The position numbers and the translations under genes were made by a program. From contig CAVZKP010000022.1 in assembly GCA_963775875.1 (NCBI GenBank), positions 124,001 through 188,000 of the forward strand: a stretch of DNA of 64,000 nt, given 5' to 3'. The notes below the pieces were generated by a model that worked only from the letters and a program-made list of their open reading frames with translations, made no database searches and was not told the origin of the DNA. Shown one piece after another: positions 37,701-46,033 of the stretch (position 1 is its first letter; the number at the start of each line of letters is the position of its first letter). The DNA is from AP-15 sp963775875 (GTDB lineage Bacteria > Pseudomonadota > Alphaproteobacteria > ATCC43930 > CGMCC-115725).

Positions 37701-37985
37701 GATCGCACGCCGGCGCAACCGCGCCAACCGATCCTCGCCGAGGCCGCCCAGATCATCTCCGTCGATCCGCACCTGTCCGGCGCTGGGTCGCTCCAGACCG
37801 GCCAGCACCATCATCAGGCTCGATTTGCCCGAGCCCGACGGGCCGACCAGGCTGACGGTTTCGCCGGCGGCGATCTCCAGCGAAATCCCGCGCAGAATGT
37901 TGACGGGGCCGGCGGCGCTGCTCAGAGTCAGATGAACGTCTTCCACGACCACGAGCGGGCCGCCGGAATGAAGCGAACTGGTCAT
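34725..37985 (-). CDS. Fused ABC transporter: ATPase plus FtsX-type permease (YbbA-YbbP)
   Basis: 1086 residues in one frame. Residues 1-235 form a LolD/MacB-class ATPase: Walker A VGPSGSGKSSLM, Q-loop VFQAFHLIPT, signature LSGGEQQRVAIARA, Walker B LLLADEPTGNLDG. After a short Ala/Arg linker, residues 260-1086 form a permease with four membrane segments at its start (RLARRELRGGLRGLRVFFGC) and FtsX-like repeats in the middle and end. In most proteobacteria these are two genes, ybbA and ybbP, beside tesA, as here (tesA diverges at 38100). A true fusion and a read-through caused by a base error near 37220-37290 both remain possible. Confidence 0.85.
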   Translation of the reverse strand: MTSSLHSGGPLVVVEDVHLTLSSAAGPVNILRGISLEIAAGETVSLVGPSGSGKSSLMMVLAGLERPSAGQVRIDGDDLGGLGEDRLARLRRRAIGIVFQAFHLIPTMTALENVALPLELGGSADAFAAAEQGLAAVGLGHRLGHYPVQLSGGEQQRVAIARAFIAGPRLLLADEPTGNLDGATGRLVIDCLFEHQARHGTTLLLITHDASLAERCERQIRLADGRIAEDRRAAAAAARRRAASALRAPSPLYPFRLARRELRGGLRGLRVFFGCILLGVAAIAAIGSLAASLNAGIAGDARELLGGDVEARLAYRPADAAEHAFLARSGSLSEVATLRAMARTPDGSRHSLIELKAVDAAYPLYGRVVLAPAQALGAALGSRDGGFGAVVDPVLLDRLGVKLGDTIRIGEARLIVRGTIMREPDAAASGLILGPRVMISAAALPQTRLIQPGALVTYDYRLRLPAGADAARWTEAARAAFPQAGWQIRSFGEAARPLQGLLGRIAQFMSLIGLTALLVGGVGIGNAVRGHIEAKTATIATLKCLGASTRLVCAVYLIELMVLALAGIGAGLGLGAVLPIAARPFLAEVLPVPARLGLYPAPLGLAALYGLLTVCVFSLWPLAAIGRIPAGALFRDMVDRTRRRVPRIAGAATALLVAALAGLVVAAAQDRILALWFLAGAIGGFAIFRAAGAAVVLGAGKLGRPRRPLLRLALANLHRPGAPTAQIVLSLGIGLTVMVAVALVEGNLAREIETRLPAEAPAFFFIDIQPDQLAGFEEIVHATPGARFDQVPMMRGRIIRLNGVPVEKAPVMSDARWALRSDRGLTYAATMPKGSRLVAGAWWPPDYHGPPLVSFDAGLAQGMGLKVGDSLSVNLLGREITARIANLRAIDWQRLGINFALVFAPGTLEQAPQTHLAAVYLPQTGEEGLVRRVTERFPNVSAIPVREALAAVDRVVGMIGDAVRMAALVTLAAGALVLGGAIAASHRRRVYDAVVLKVLGATSGMVAGAFLIEYGLLGLLAALGAGGLGTLAAYFAVTRLMRLDWVFLPLPLLWTVVLATLLTLALGFAGTWRALGAKPASYLRAE

Positions 37986-38099
37986 GTATCATCCGAGCCA
38001 GGAAGGGCGGCGCGGCAGGCCGGCTCGCGTGATGCAACGCCCGGCGAGCGGCGGCGGAATGCCCGACCATATGGCGCCCCGCGCCGGCTTTTCAACGCG

Positions 38100-38726
38100 A
38101 TGCGGATTGTCGCCGTGGCGGCGCCGCTGTTCTGCGCCGCGCTGCCGGCCTTGGCGCGGGCGCCGGTGGTGCTCGATTTTGGCGACAGCCTGACCGCGGG
38201 TTATGGGCTGATGCCCGAACAGGCCTTCCCGGCGCGCCTCGAGGGGTGGCTGCGCCAGCACGGCGTCGACGCGCGCGTCGTCAATGGCGGCGTCTCGGGC
38301 GACACCACCGCGGGCGGGCTGGCCCGGCTCGATTGGGCGCTCGCCGACAAGCCCGATCTGGTGATCCTCGCCTTGGGCGCCAACGACGCGCTGCGCGGCA
38401 TCGATCCGGCGACGGTTCACGACAATCTCGACAAAATGATCCAAAAGATCGAGGCGATTGGTGCCAAAGTGCTGCTTCTCGGCATGCTGGCGCCGCCGAA
38501 CTGGGGCAAAACCTATGACCGGGCCTTCGACCGGATCTTTCCCGATCTGGCACAGGCCCGCCACGTTACGCTTTATCCGTTCTTTCTCGAGGGAGTTGCG
38601 ATGAAGCCCGACCTCAATCAGCCGGATGGACTGCATCCCAATCCGCGTGGCGTGGACGTGCTCGTCGGCCATATCGGGCCGGTCGTCGCCGGGCTGATAG
38701 CCCAGCGCACCGGGGGTGCAGGATGA
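38100..38726 (+). CDS. tesA: Arylesterase / acyl-CoA thioesterase I-like, GDSL hydrolase
   Basis: 208 residues from the ATG at 38100. The N-terminus is a signal peptide ending ALPALARA. Then come the GDSL block LDFGDSLTAGYGL with the nucleophile Ser, block III LGANDALRG, and block V DGLHPNPRG holding the Asp and His. It is a periplasmic SGNH hydrolase that cleaves thioesters and short esters. Divergence from the YbbA-YbbP gene and adjacency are conserved features of the tesA locus. The FIST gene overlaps its end by 4 bp (ATGA), so they are coupled. Confidence 0.9.
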   Translation: MRIVAVAAPLFCAALPALARAPVVLDFGDSLTAGYGLMPEQAFPARLEGWLRQHGVDARVVNGGVSGDTTAGGLARLDWALADKPDLVILALGANDALRGIDPATVHDNLDKMIQKIEAIGAKVLLLGMLAPPNWGKTYDRAFDRIFPDLAQARHVTLYPFFLEGVAMKPDLNQPDGLHPNPRGVDVLVGHIGPVVAGLIAQRTGGAG

Positions 38727-39850
38727 GCGCGCTGTTCGCCGCGGCGGCGGCAACCGGGGACCCGGCGAGCCTCGCGGCGCGCTGCATCGCCGGTCTGGCG
38801 CCGGTGGAGGAGCCAACCCTCGGGATCGTCTATGTGACCGAGCCGGCCGCGGCGGTGTTGCCCGAGTTGCTAAGCGATCTGGCAAAGCATACCGGGGTCG
38901 ATTGCTGGGTCGGCGGCGTCGGGCTCGGCGTGTGTTCGGCAGCGAGCGAGGTTTTCGAAGAACCCGCGGCCGTGGTGATGACCGCAACCTTGCCGGCGGA
39001 CGGCTTTCGCATCTTCACCGCCACCCCGGACCCGGGTTCGGACCTGCCGCGCCATCATGCTCCCTGGCTCGAGAAATCGGCGCCGGCGCTGGCGCTCATT
39101 CACGCCGATCCGCGCTGCCCCGATCTGACCAAGGCGATGGTCGATGTCGCGGCGGCGAGCGGCGCCTTCCTGGTCGGCGGGCTGGTTTCGCATCGCTGCG
39201 AAAGCCCGCTGGTAGCGGGCGTTGCCGGCGGGGAGCGCCTCGGCGCGAACGGTATCGCCGGGCTGATGCTGGCGCCGGAGGTCGCGGTCGCGACCGCGCT
39301 GACCCAGGGCTGCATGCCGATCGGGCCGGCGCACCGGATCGACGAGGCGCGCGACAATGTCGTGATGGTTATCGACGGCCGCCCGGCATTGAGCGTGTTC
39401 CTCGAGGATATCGGACCTGAACTGGCCCAGGATCTGCGGCGCCTCGGCGGGGTGATCTTTGCCGGGCTGCCGGTCCCCGGTTCGGATACCGGCGACTATC
39501 TGGTGCGCAACATCATGGCGATCGATCCCGGACGCGGCTGGGTCGTGCTCGGCGCCGAAATCGCCGCCGGCGATCCGATCCTGTTCTGCCGCCGCGACCC
39601 GCAGAGTGCGCGCCGCGATATGGTCCGCATGGTGCGCCAGCTCGCCGGCCGGCTCGCCGGCCCGCCCAAGGCGGGGATTTATATCAGCTGCGTCGCGCGC
39701 GGGGCCAACCTGTTCGGCGAGCCGGGGGTCGAGGCCCAGCTGATTCGCGAGGGACTGGGCGATTTCCCGCTGGTCGGCTTTTTTGCCAATGGCGAAATCT
39801 CGCGCGACCGGCTCTACGGCCATACCGGCGTGCTGACCCTGTTCACGTGA
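38723..39850 (+). CDS. FIST-domain sensory/signal-transduction protein
   Basis: 375 residues with the FIST_N domain (residues ~30-200, CWVGGVGLGVCSAASEVFEEPAAVVM) and the FIST_C domain (about 215-360, EDIGPELAQDLRRLG, then GIYISCVARGANLFGEPGVEA and FANGEISRDRLYGHTGVLTLF). The GGLV and G-x-F-A-x-G-E-I motifs are the family marks. FIST domains are predicted to bind small molecules such as amino acids, often ahead of kinases; here the domain pair stands alone. It overlaps tesA and precedes thpR by 4 bp in the same operon. Confidence 0.88.
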   Translation: MSALFAAAAATGDPASLAARCIAGLAPVEEPTLGIVYVTEPAAAVLPELLSDLAKHTGVDCWVGGVGLGVCSAASEVFEEPAAVVMTATLPADGFRIFTATPDPGSDLPRHHAPWLEKSAPALALIHADPRCPDLTKAMVDVAAASGAFLVGGLVSHRCESPLVAGVAGGERLGANGIAGLMLAPEVAVATALTQGCMPIGPAHRIDEARDNVVMVIDGRPALSVFLEDIGPELAQDLRRLGGVIFAGLPVPGSDTGDYLVRNIMAIDPGRGWVVLGAEIAAGDPILFCRRDPQSARRDMVRMVRQLAGRLAGPPKAGIYISCVARGANLFGEPGVEAQLIREGLGDFPLVGFFANGEISRDRLYGHTGVLTLFT

Positions 39851-39854
39851 TTCG

Positions 39855-40394
39855 ATGCTGCGCCTGTTCGTCGGCATCGGCTTTCCGCCGGAGCTGAAGC
39901 TGCGTTTGTCGCTGTTATGCGCGGGCGTGCCCGGGGCGAAATGGGTCGATCCCGGCAATCTGCATCTGACCCTGCGCTTTATCGGCGAACTCGCCGAAGA
40001 CCAGGCGGCCGATATCGACGAGGCGCTAGCGCGGCTGCGCGCGCGCCGGTTCGCCTTGCAGCTCGTCGGGACCGGGGTTTTCGGCGGCGGCGACAAGCCG
40101 CGCAATCTCTGGGTCGGGGTCGAGCGCAGCGCCGAACTGGTGGCCCTGCGCGACAAGATCGAGCACGCGCTGATCCGTGCCGGCCTGCCGCCGGAGGCGC
40201 GCAAATTCACCCCGCACGTCACCCTGGCGCGGCTGCACAACCCGTCCCTCGACATGCTCGCCGAGTTTCTCGCGACCCATGCCGGGTTCCGCGCCGAACC
40301 GCTCCCGGTCGAGGCGTTCAGCCTGATCGCGAGCTACCAAACCAAGGCCGGCTCGGTCTACGAGGACCAGGCCGACTATCCGCTGGCGCACTGA
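39855..40394 (+). CDS. thpR: RNA 2',3'-cyclic phosphodiesterase (2H family)
   Basis: 179 residues of the ThpR/LigT family. The two HxT motifs that give the 2H name are DPGNLHLTLRFIGEL and KFTPHVTLARL, spaced about 90 residues apart, with the usual helix LRARRFALQLVGTGVFGGG between. It hydrolyses RNA 2',3'-cyclic phosphate to a 2'-phosphate and may ligate tRNA halves in vitro. It runs with tesA, FIST and the EVE gene. Confidence 0.88.
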   Translation: MLRLFVGIGFPPELKLRLSLLCAGVPGAKWVDPGNLHLTLRFIGELAEDQAADIDEALARLRARRFALQLVGTGVFGGGDKPRNLWVGVERSAELVALRDKIEHALIRAGLPPEARKFTPHVTLARLHNPSLDMLAEFLATHAGFRAEPLPVEAFSLIASYQTKAGSVYEDQADYPLAH

Positions 40395-40416
40395 TCGGGT
40401 CGGAAGGAAAAGCGCG

Positions 40417-40830
40417 ATGGCTCACTGGCTGTTGAAATCGGAACCGTCAGCCTATTCCTGGGCGCAGCTCGTCGCCGACGGCCGCACCCATTGGGACGGG
40501 GTGCGCAACGCGCAGGCGTTGAACAATCTGCGGGCGATGAAGCCCGGTGAGCGCGCGTTCTTTTATCATTCGAACGAGGGCAAGGACATCGTCGGCGTCG
40601 CCGAGGTGGTGCAGGGCTTCTATCCCGACCCCGCCGACAAATCGGCAAAGCTCGGCATGATCGACATCGCCCCGATCGCGCCGGTGCCCCAGCCGGTCAC
40701 CCTCGCCGCGATGAAGGCCACTCCGGAACTCGCCGGAATGTCGCTTTTGCGACAATCGCGGCTATCGGTCTGCCCGGTCACCGACCATGAATGGGCGGTG
40801 ATCTGCCGGATGGCCGGCATCGCCGCCTGA
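40417..40830 (+). CDS. EVE-domain (PUA-like) protein
   Basis: 137 residues of a single EVE domain: AHWLLKSEPSAYSWAQL at the start, THWDGVRNAQALNNLRAMKPGE, and FFYHSNEGKDIVGVAEVV. EVE domains bind modified bases in RNA or DNA (the YTH/PUA fold) and are found alone or fused to restriction domains. Alone, as here, the function is unknown. GGAAGGAAAAGCG precedes the start. It is the last gene of the tesA-FIST-thpR-EVE run. Confidence 0.88.
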   Translation: MAHWLLKSEPSAYSWAQLVADGRTHWDGVRNAQALNNLRAMKPGERAFFYHSNEGKDIVGVAEVVQGFYPDPADKSAKLGMIDIAPIAPVPQPVTLAAMKATPELAGMSLLRQSRLSVCPVTDHEWAVICRMAGIAA

Positions 40831-40859
40831 GCCGCTGTGCTGCGGCTTGCAGGGGCAGC

Positions 40860-41160
40860 CTAGCCGAGCCGGGCCGGCCCGTCCTCGCGCCGGAAATCGC
40901 GCAAGCGTCAGTTCGATGTTGCCGTCGATGCCGAGCGCGCGGGCGCGCAGCTTGGCCTCGGCGGCCCGCTCGAATTCATTGCGGCAGAGATGAAACGCCT
41001 CGATGCACCGCTCCGGCGTCGGCGGCTGCTGGAGCAAGCCCTGAAACACCTGCCGCCGGACGCGGACGACGCCGCGATACTCGCCGATTTCGACGCCGAA
41101 CTCGACCGCGCCGGCCGCCTCGTTCCAGCGCGCATCATCGGGAAACGAGAACAAATTCAT
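40860..41160 (-). CDS. DUF1488-family protein, with an apparent frameshift
   Basis: The ATG at 41160 begins a DUF1488 protein (NLFSFPDDARWNEAAGAVEF, then GEYRGVVRVRRQVFQGLLQ and TPERCIEAFHLCRNEFERAAEAKL). As written, the frame runs on past the EVE gene on the other strand. Removing one T near 40903-40904 turns LARFPARGRAG into LRDFRREDGPARLG and a stop at 40860, the expected length (about 100 residues) and ending. Function is unknown. A missing or extra base is the simplest reading, giving the third frameshift in the window. Confidence 0.72.
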
Positions 41161-41223
41161 CCGCGATCGCACCCGCGCTCGGCCGCACCGCGATCGCGCC
41201 CGCCACCTATCCGCTACGCCGCT

Positions 41224-41499
41224 CTATCTATAGCGCATGTGCTGGCTCGGATGGAGTTGTGCATAGCGATAGCTCTGCTGGCGCGTCGTCCTCAGACCGG
41301 GAACGCCATTCCGGTCAAGCGCCTTCTCCCAGGCGGTGAGCTCTTCGGGAGAGAGCAGGTAGCGGGCGCACGCCTCTTCGCGGCTGATCAGCCCGTTGCG
41401 GGTGGCGGCGACGACCGCCGCCTTGCGGCTGGGAGACCATCGTATCGTGTCCGGTGGCGGCAAAACCGAATCCGGCGGTGCAGAGGATCGCGGCGTCAT
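41224..41499 (-). CDS. sciP: SciP-like CtrA inhibitor (DUF1153)
   Basis: 91 residues of the DUF1153/SciP family: LPPPDTIRWSPSRKAAVVAATRNGLISREEACARY, then ELTAWEKALDRNGVPGLRTTR. SciP in Caulobacter is a helix-turn-helix protein that blocks CtrA from recruiting RNA polymerase at cell-cycle promoters. The conserved basic helix and the W-x-x-A-x-D-R-x-G tail are present. The family is restricted to Alphaproteobacteria, which is a strong taxon marker for this window. No CtrA or FlgB gene is adjacent. Confidence 0.88.
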   Translation of the reverse strand: MTPRSSAPPDSVLPPPDTIRWSPSRKAAVVAATRNGLISREEACARYLLSPEELTAWEKALDRNGVPGLRTTRQQSYRYAQLHPSQHMRYR

Positions 41500-41929
41500 T
41501 GTTACTCTTCTCGCTGACCATGGACAGGGCTCGGCGGCAAGCCCGCCGCGCGGCGGGCGTCAGCAGATGACGCCGCATTCGGGCATAGCCACCGATATTA
41601 GGACTCCGAGTGGCAGGCGTTTATTCCAATTACGCGGTGAGCCATGTCATTTTTTTGATAGAGCCGATCAGATACCCCCCTAAAGGGTAATAGGCGGCGG
41701 CGCGATCGGTCAGCCGCTGCTGAACCGGCCGATTGCGACTTTTCCCATCCGCAACCCGGCGCTGCCGAGCCGGCCAGAGGTGTTTTGCGGTGGCGCCGCC
41801 GATGCCGAACGTTTATCACCGCCGCGCCGCGGGTACCCCCTGACGACCCCGGAAACCGCTTGGATCCGGCCGCGGAGCGGCGAGGACCACCCAGGCGACC
41901 GCCGAAACAGGATACGAGCCCGGTCTCTG
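41500..41929. other. 430-bp region between sciP and hpnN, mostly noncoding
   Basis: It contains the sciP promoter region, a short A/T-rich stretch near 41647-41660, and the metal-regulator-like palindrome at 41672. Open frames crossing it (41780 onward in the hpnN frame) have no similarity before the hpnN ATG. Confidence 0.4.
41672..41690. promoter_or_regulatory. CsoR/FrmR-type operator-like palindrome
   Basis: ATACCCCCCTAAAGGGTAA has TACCC and GGGTA arms around a C-rich centre, the pattern used by CsoR/RcnR/FrmR repressors for copper, nickel or formaldehyde. No gene of that family is in the window. It lies in the gap before hpnN. It could be a chance match in GC-rich DNA. Confidence 0.3.
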
Positions 41930-44548
41930 ATGGCATTTCAGCACTTGCTCGCCGGCTTGGTCGATTGCTGCCGGCGCCATGGGTTGCTCGTCGTCTTGGT
42001 CGGGCTCGGTGTCGCCGCCTTTGCCGGCCTTTACGCCGCCGATCATCTCGGCATCAGCACCGATACCGACGAGATGTTCGCCAAAAGCCTGCCATGGCGC
42101 CAGCGGGCCCTGGCGTTCGACGCCGAGTTCCCGCAGTTTTCCGATCTGCTGGTGGCGGTCATCGACGCCCGCGAGCCGGAGGAGGCCGAGGCGACCGCCG
42201 CCGGCCTGGCCAAGGCTCTGGCGGCCGACCATGTGCATTTCCGTTCGGTCACCCGTCCTGATTCCTCACCCTTCCTGACCCGGGAGGGGTTGCTGTTTCT
42301 CGACACCAAGCAGCTCGAGGCGCTGCTCGAGCGAACCATCGACGCACAGCCTTTTCTGGGGCAGCTGGCCCGGGACCCGAGCGCGCGCGGGCTGTTCGCC
42401 GCGCTCGCCCTGTTGGGCAAGGGAATGCAGCACGGTCGGGTCGATTTGTCGCCGTATCGAGCCGCCCTGGCCGGGTTTCACCAGGCGATGGCCGACGCGA
42501 TCGCCGGTCATCCGCAGCCCCTGTCGTGGACCCGGCTGCTCGGCGGCAAGATTGCCGATCTCGGCGGCCGGTACAAATTCGTTCTGGCCCAGCCCCGCCT
42601 CGATAACGGCGTGCTGGAGCCCGGCGGCGCCGCCACCGCGGCGATACGCGCGGCTGCCAGCGCCCTCGAATTTGTCAAATCGGGCGACGCCCGGGTGCGC
42701 ATCACCGGCAATGTGGCGCTCTCGGACGAGGAATTCGCCAGCGTCGCCCAGGGTGCGGTCGAAGGCCTGATCGGCAGCATCCTGCTGATCTCGCTGTGGT
42801 TGTTCCTGGCGGTCCGGTCCTGGCGCTTGATCGCTCCGATCCTGTTGACGCTCGGGCTCGGGCTGATGCTGACCCTGTGGTTCGCCGCCGCGGCAGTGGG
42901 CACCCTGAACCTGGTTTCGGTCGGCTTTGGCATCCTGTTTGTCGGCATCGCGGTCGATTTCGCGATCCAGTTCTGCGTGCGCTATCGCGAGACGCGCCGG
43001 GAATATGCCGATCATGGCGCCGCCATGGCCGAGACCGGCCAGCGGGTCGGCGGCCAGATCCTGGTCGCGGCGGCGGCCACCTCGGCGGGGTTTCTCGCCT
43101 TCGTCCCGACCGAATTTCGCGGCGTCGCCGAGCTCGGGCTGATCGCCGGAGTGGGGATGTTGATCGCGTTCTTGTGCACCCTGACCTTTCTGCCGGCGGC
43201 AATCAGCCTGTTGCGCCCGCGCGGCGAACGCGCCGAGATCGGCTTTCGCTGGGGGGCGCCGCTCGACGCGATGGTTCGCCGCCGGCGGCGGCCTCTGCTG
43301 GCCCTGTTCGCCGCTCTGGCCGCGCTCGGCATCGCCCTGCTGCCAAAGCTGCAATTCGACGCCGATCCGCTGCACACCAAGAACCCGAACACCGAGGCGA
43401 TGCGGACCCTTTACGACCTGATGGATTCGCCGGTGACCAACCCGTTTACGATCAACATCCTGACCGCGAATGCGGCGGCCGCCGCGGCATTGTCGGACCG
43501 GCTGCGGCCGCTGCCGCTGGTCTCGGGCGTGTTGTCGATCGACAGCTTCGTGCCGAAGAACCAGAAGGCAAAACTCGCGCAGATCCAGGATGCGGCCTTG
43601 CTGCTCGGGCCGACCCTGGCGCCGCCCCAGACGGAAGCGCCGCCGAGCCCGCAGCAGATCCGGATCGCGGCCAAGGACGCGTTCGAGGCGATCATGCCGG
43701 CGCTGGGCCAACCGTCGCCCGATCCGCTGCTGGTCCCGATTGCCGGCGATTTGCGCCGGCTGTCGGTGGCCCCCGATCCGGTCGTCCTCGCCGCCAGTCG
43801 GGCGCTGACCCGGTTTTTGCCGGCACAGCTCGATCAGCTGCGCGCCGCGCTCTCGGCTGAGCCGGTGACCCTGCAAAGCATTCCGCCGGATCTGGCCCGC
43901 GACTGGGTCCTGCCCGACGGGCGCGCGCGCGTCCAGGTCTTGCCGAAAGCGGCGGCGAACAACAGCAGCGGCCTGAAGAAATTCGTCGCCGAAGTCACCG
44001 CGGTCGCCCCGGATGCCGGCGGCCCGGCGGTGACCATCGAGGCCACCAGCGCCACCATCATCGGCTCCTTCCGCTCCGCCGCGATCGGCGCTCTGGTGGC
44101 GATCACCCTGATCTTGTTCGTCACGCTGCGCCGTGCGCTCGACGTGTCGCTGGTGCTGGCGCCGCTGCTGCTGTCCTCGCTGATGACCGTGATCGTCATG
44201 GTCGCGCTGTCGCTGCCGCTCAATTACGCCAACATCATCGCGCTGCCGCTGCTGCTGGGGGTCGGCGTGTCGTTCAACATCTACTTCGTGATGAACTGGC
44301 GCGCCGGCCGCGCCGCGATGCTGGGCTCGGCCACCGCCCGCGCGATCCTGTTCTCGGCGCTGACCACCGGCACCGCGTTCGGCGCGCTGGCGCTGTCGCA
44401 ACATCCAGGGACGGCGAGCATGGGCACGCTGCTGCTGATCAGTCTCGGCTGCACCCTGACCGCGAGCCTCGTCTTCATCCCGGCGCTGCTGTCGGCGCTG
44501 CCAAGACCGAATAGCCCGGCCGCCGGCGCGGTCTGCCAGCCGCCTTGA
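41930..44548 (+). CDS. hpnN: Hopanoid-associated RND transporter (HpnN/MMPL family)
   Basis: 872 residues from the ATG at 41930, with two sets of six hydrophobic segments and two large periplasmic loops, as in the HpnN subgroup of MMPL/RND proteins. The N-terminus has GLYAADHLGISTDTDEMFAKSLPWRQ, and after the first loop LFVGIAVDFAIQFCVRYRETRREY, a typical RND motif. The C-terminal half repeats this (LLLGVGVSFNIYFVMNWR). HpnN moves hopanoids to the outer membrane. No other hpn gene is nearby. Confidence 0.87.
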   Translation: MAFQHLLAGLVDCCRRHGLLVVLVGLGVAAFAGLYAADHLGISTDTDEMFAKSLPWRQRALAFDAEFPQFSDLLVAVIDAREPEEAEATAAGLAKALAADHVHFRSVTRPDSSPFLTREGLLFLDTKQLEALLERTIDAQPFLGQLARDPSARGLFAALALLGKGMQHGRVDLSPYRAALAGFHQAMADAIAGHPQPLSWTRLLGGKIADLGGRYKFVLAQPRLDNGVLEPGGAATAAIRAAASALEFVKSGDARVRITGNVALSDEEFASVAQGAVEGLIGSILLISLWLFLAVRSWRLIAPILLTLGLGLMLTLWFAAAAVGTLNLVSVGFGILFVGIAVDFAIQFCVRYRETRREYADHGAAMAETGQRVGGQILVAAAATSAGFLAFVPTEFRGVAELGLIAGVGMLIAFLCTLTFLPAAISLLRPRGERAEIGFRWGAPLDAMVRRRRRPLLALFAALAALGIALLPKLQFDADPLHTKNPNTEAMRTLYDLMDSPVTNPFTINILTANAAAAAALSDRLRPLPLVSGVLSIDSFVPKNQKAKLAQIQDAALLLGPTLAPPQTEAPPSPQQIRIAAKDAFEAIMPALGQPSPDPLLVPIAGDLRRLSVAPDPVVLAASRALTRFLPAQLDQLRAALSAEPVTLQSIPPDLARDWVLPDGRARVQVLPKAAANNSSGLKKFVAEVTAVAPDAGGPAVTIEATSATIIGSFRSAAIGALVAITLILFVTLRRALDVSLVLAPLLLSSLMTVIVMVALSLPLNYANIIALPLLLGVGVSFNIYFVMNWRAGRAAMLGSATARAILFSALTTGTAFGALALSQHPGTASMGTLLLISLGCTLTASLVFIPALLSALPRPNSPAAGAVCQPP

Positions 44549-44579
44549 CGGCGCCGCGGCCGCGAGCCGGTTCGCGCGG

Positions 44580-45833
44580 CTATTCCGGCGGCACCGTCGA
44601 TCCGGAGGCGGCGAGCGCGGGCCGGGACCGGGCTTGGCGAGACGACCTTTCGCCCTGTTCCGGGCGAACCCCGAAGCGGGTCATATAGCGGGCAAAGCGC
44701 TCGTGCTCGCGGGCCGGGTCGAGCCCGTAATCCTCGAGCCGGGCGCGGCGGCCGCGATAGCCGCCATTCGGGTTCGCCGCCACCCGGCGGCCGACCCTGG
44801 CCGCCGCCTCGGGATCGAGAACGCGGCCGAAATGCCGGTAGAGCGCCGCCACGGTGCCGATCGGATCGGCCACCAATTCCCGGTAATGGACATGGAATAC
44901 CGGTTTGGCGAAGCCCTCCTGGTCGGCGGCTGCGACCATCAGCCCGGCTGCCGCCAGCCAGCGCGCGCTATCCTCCCGGCCGATATCGGTGCGGTCGAGC
45001 CGGCGGGTGAACGGCCGCCTCAGCACCTCGGTCAACCGCGCGACCGAGGCCAGCACCGCTACCGGGTCGCGATGCACGAACACCAGATCGGCATCGGGAT
45101 AGACCGCGCGGATCGCGCCGAGGGCAAAGATATGGTCGGGGCATTTCAGCACCCAGCGCCCCTTGCCGCCGGCTTGATGCCGCAAATGCTGCAGGAACCG
45201 CTTGTGAAAGCGATAGGCGTCGAGATGTCCGGCATCATCGAGCCAACGCCGGTAGCTGGGGATGCGATAGGTCGTGTCGAAGCGCAGGCTGGCGAACAGA
45301 TGGGCGGTAATCTCCGAGCATTCCTGCGGCGAATCTGCGGTGATCGGGTGCAGATGGCGGAATTGCGGCGCCAGCATCTGGAACAGGCGCAGCTGCCGCG
45401 CCACCTGCTGCCGCCGGCGATCGCGGCCGGCGCCGGACCGGCTCCCCGGATAGGGATGGATCAGCTGCCATACCCGAGGCACCAGGCTTTCCCGATCTTC
45501 CACCAGCAGGCCGTGCAGAAAGGTGGTGCCCGAGCGCGGCAGGCCGGCAATGAATAACGGCCGTTCGACCGGCTGGTCGAGAATCGCCGGTGCGCGCTGT
45601 TCCTCTTGGCGCAGCCGCAGCAGGTTTGACAGAAAGCGCACGGTATCCCAGCGGATCGCCGCGCCGCCGAACAGGCTCAGATCGGCTTCCTCGCGACAGG
45701 CATCGAGCAATATCTGCAACGGCCTCTCGAACGGAATGTCGCCAAAATCGGTCAATCCGGTGCGACGCTGCGCCCGGGCGATCAACGCCTCGGCGTCCGG
45801 CGGCCGCCGCAGATGGGCGAGCGGGTCAATCAT
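44580..45833 (-). CDS. Sulfotransferase family protein
   Basis: The start is set at 45833 (MIDPLAHLRRPPDAEALIARA); an in-frame upstream start at 45896 is possible. The 3'-phosphoadenosine-5'-phosphosulfate (PAPS) binding site is FIAGLPRSGTTFLHGLL, and the second half has VLKCPDHIFALGAIRAVYPDADLVFVHRDPVAVLASV, the usual PSB2 region. A sulfated lipid, glycan or amino acid could be the product. No sulfation partner gene is near. It converges with hpnN by about 30 bp. Confidence 0.85.
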   Translation of the reverse strand: MIDPLAHLRRPPDAEALIARAQRRTGLTDFGDIPFERPLQILLDACREEADLSLFGGAAIRWDTVRFLSNLLRLRQEEQRAPAILDQPVERPLFIAGLPRSGTTFLHGLLVEDRESLVPRVWQLIHPYPGSRSGAGRDRRRQQVARQLRLFQMLAPQFRHLHPITADSPQECSEITAHLFASLRFDTTYRIPSYRRWLDDAGHLDAYRFHKRFLQHLRHQAGGKGRWVLKCPDHIFALGAIRAVYPDADLVFVHRDPVAVLASVARLTEVLRRPFTRRLDRTDIGREDSARWLAAAGLMVAAADQEGFAKPVFHVHYRELVADPIGTVAALYRHFGRVLDPEAAARVGRRVAANPNGGYRGRRARLEDYGLDPAREHERFARYMTRFGVRPEQGERSSRQARSRPALAASGSTVPPE

Positions 45834-46003
45834 CGCGCCGGCGAGTGCGGCCAATCGCCCGATCGGTGATGCGCCGGAACAATCGCGTGGCCGCAAGCAG
45901 CAAGGTTCGATCTCCCTCGGGAGTGGCGATGAGCAACGGCAACAAGCTGGAATCGCGCTGCCGAAAACGGTGTGCCGCGATTACGTTCTATCGCCGCGTC
46001 GGC

Positions 46004-46033
46004 CCGGCTTATACGATGCCGGCTTATACGATG
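46004..46033. repeat. Two tandem copies of a 15-bp unit
   Basis: The unit CCGGCTTATACGATG is repeated exactly, at 46004-46018 and 46019-46033. It lies in the noncoding gap between the sulfotransferase and PPOX genes. The unit holds a -10-like TTATAC, so the duplication may affect promoter strength, though this is only an inference. Confidence 0.7.

Noticed and set aside
35028..38100. A plus-strand open frame of over 1000 codons before tesA
   Set aside because: Its translation is Arg/Gln/Asp/His-rich with no domains and it is antisense to the ABC transporter; only the last part, from 38100, is tesA.
42266..44404. 712-codon minus-strand frame
   Set aside because: Antisense to hpnN and rich in Gln/Arg/His without motifs.
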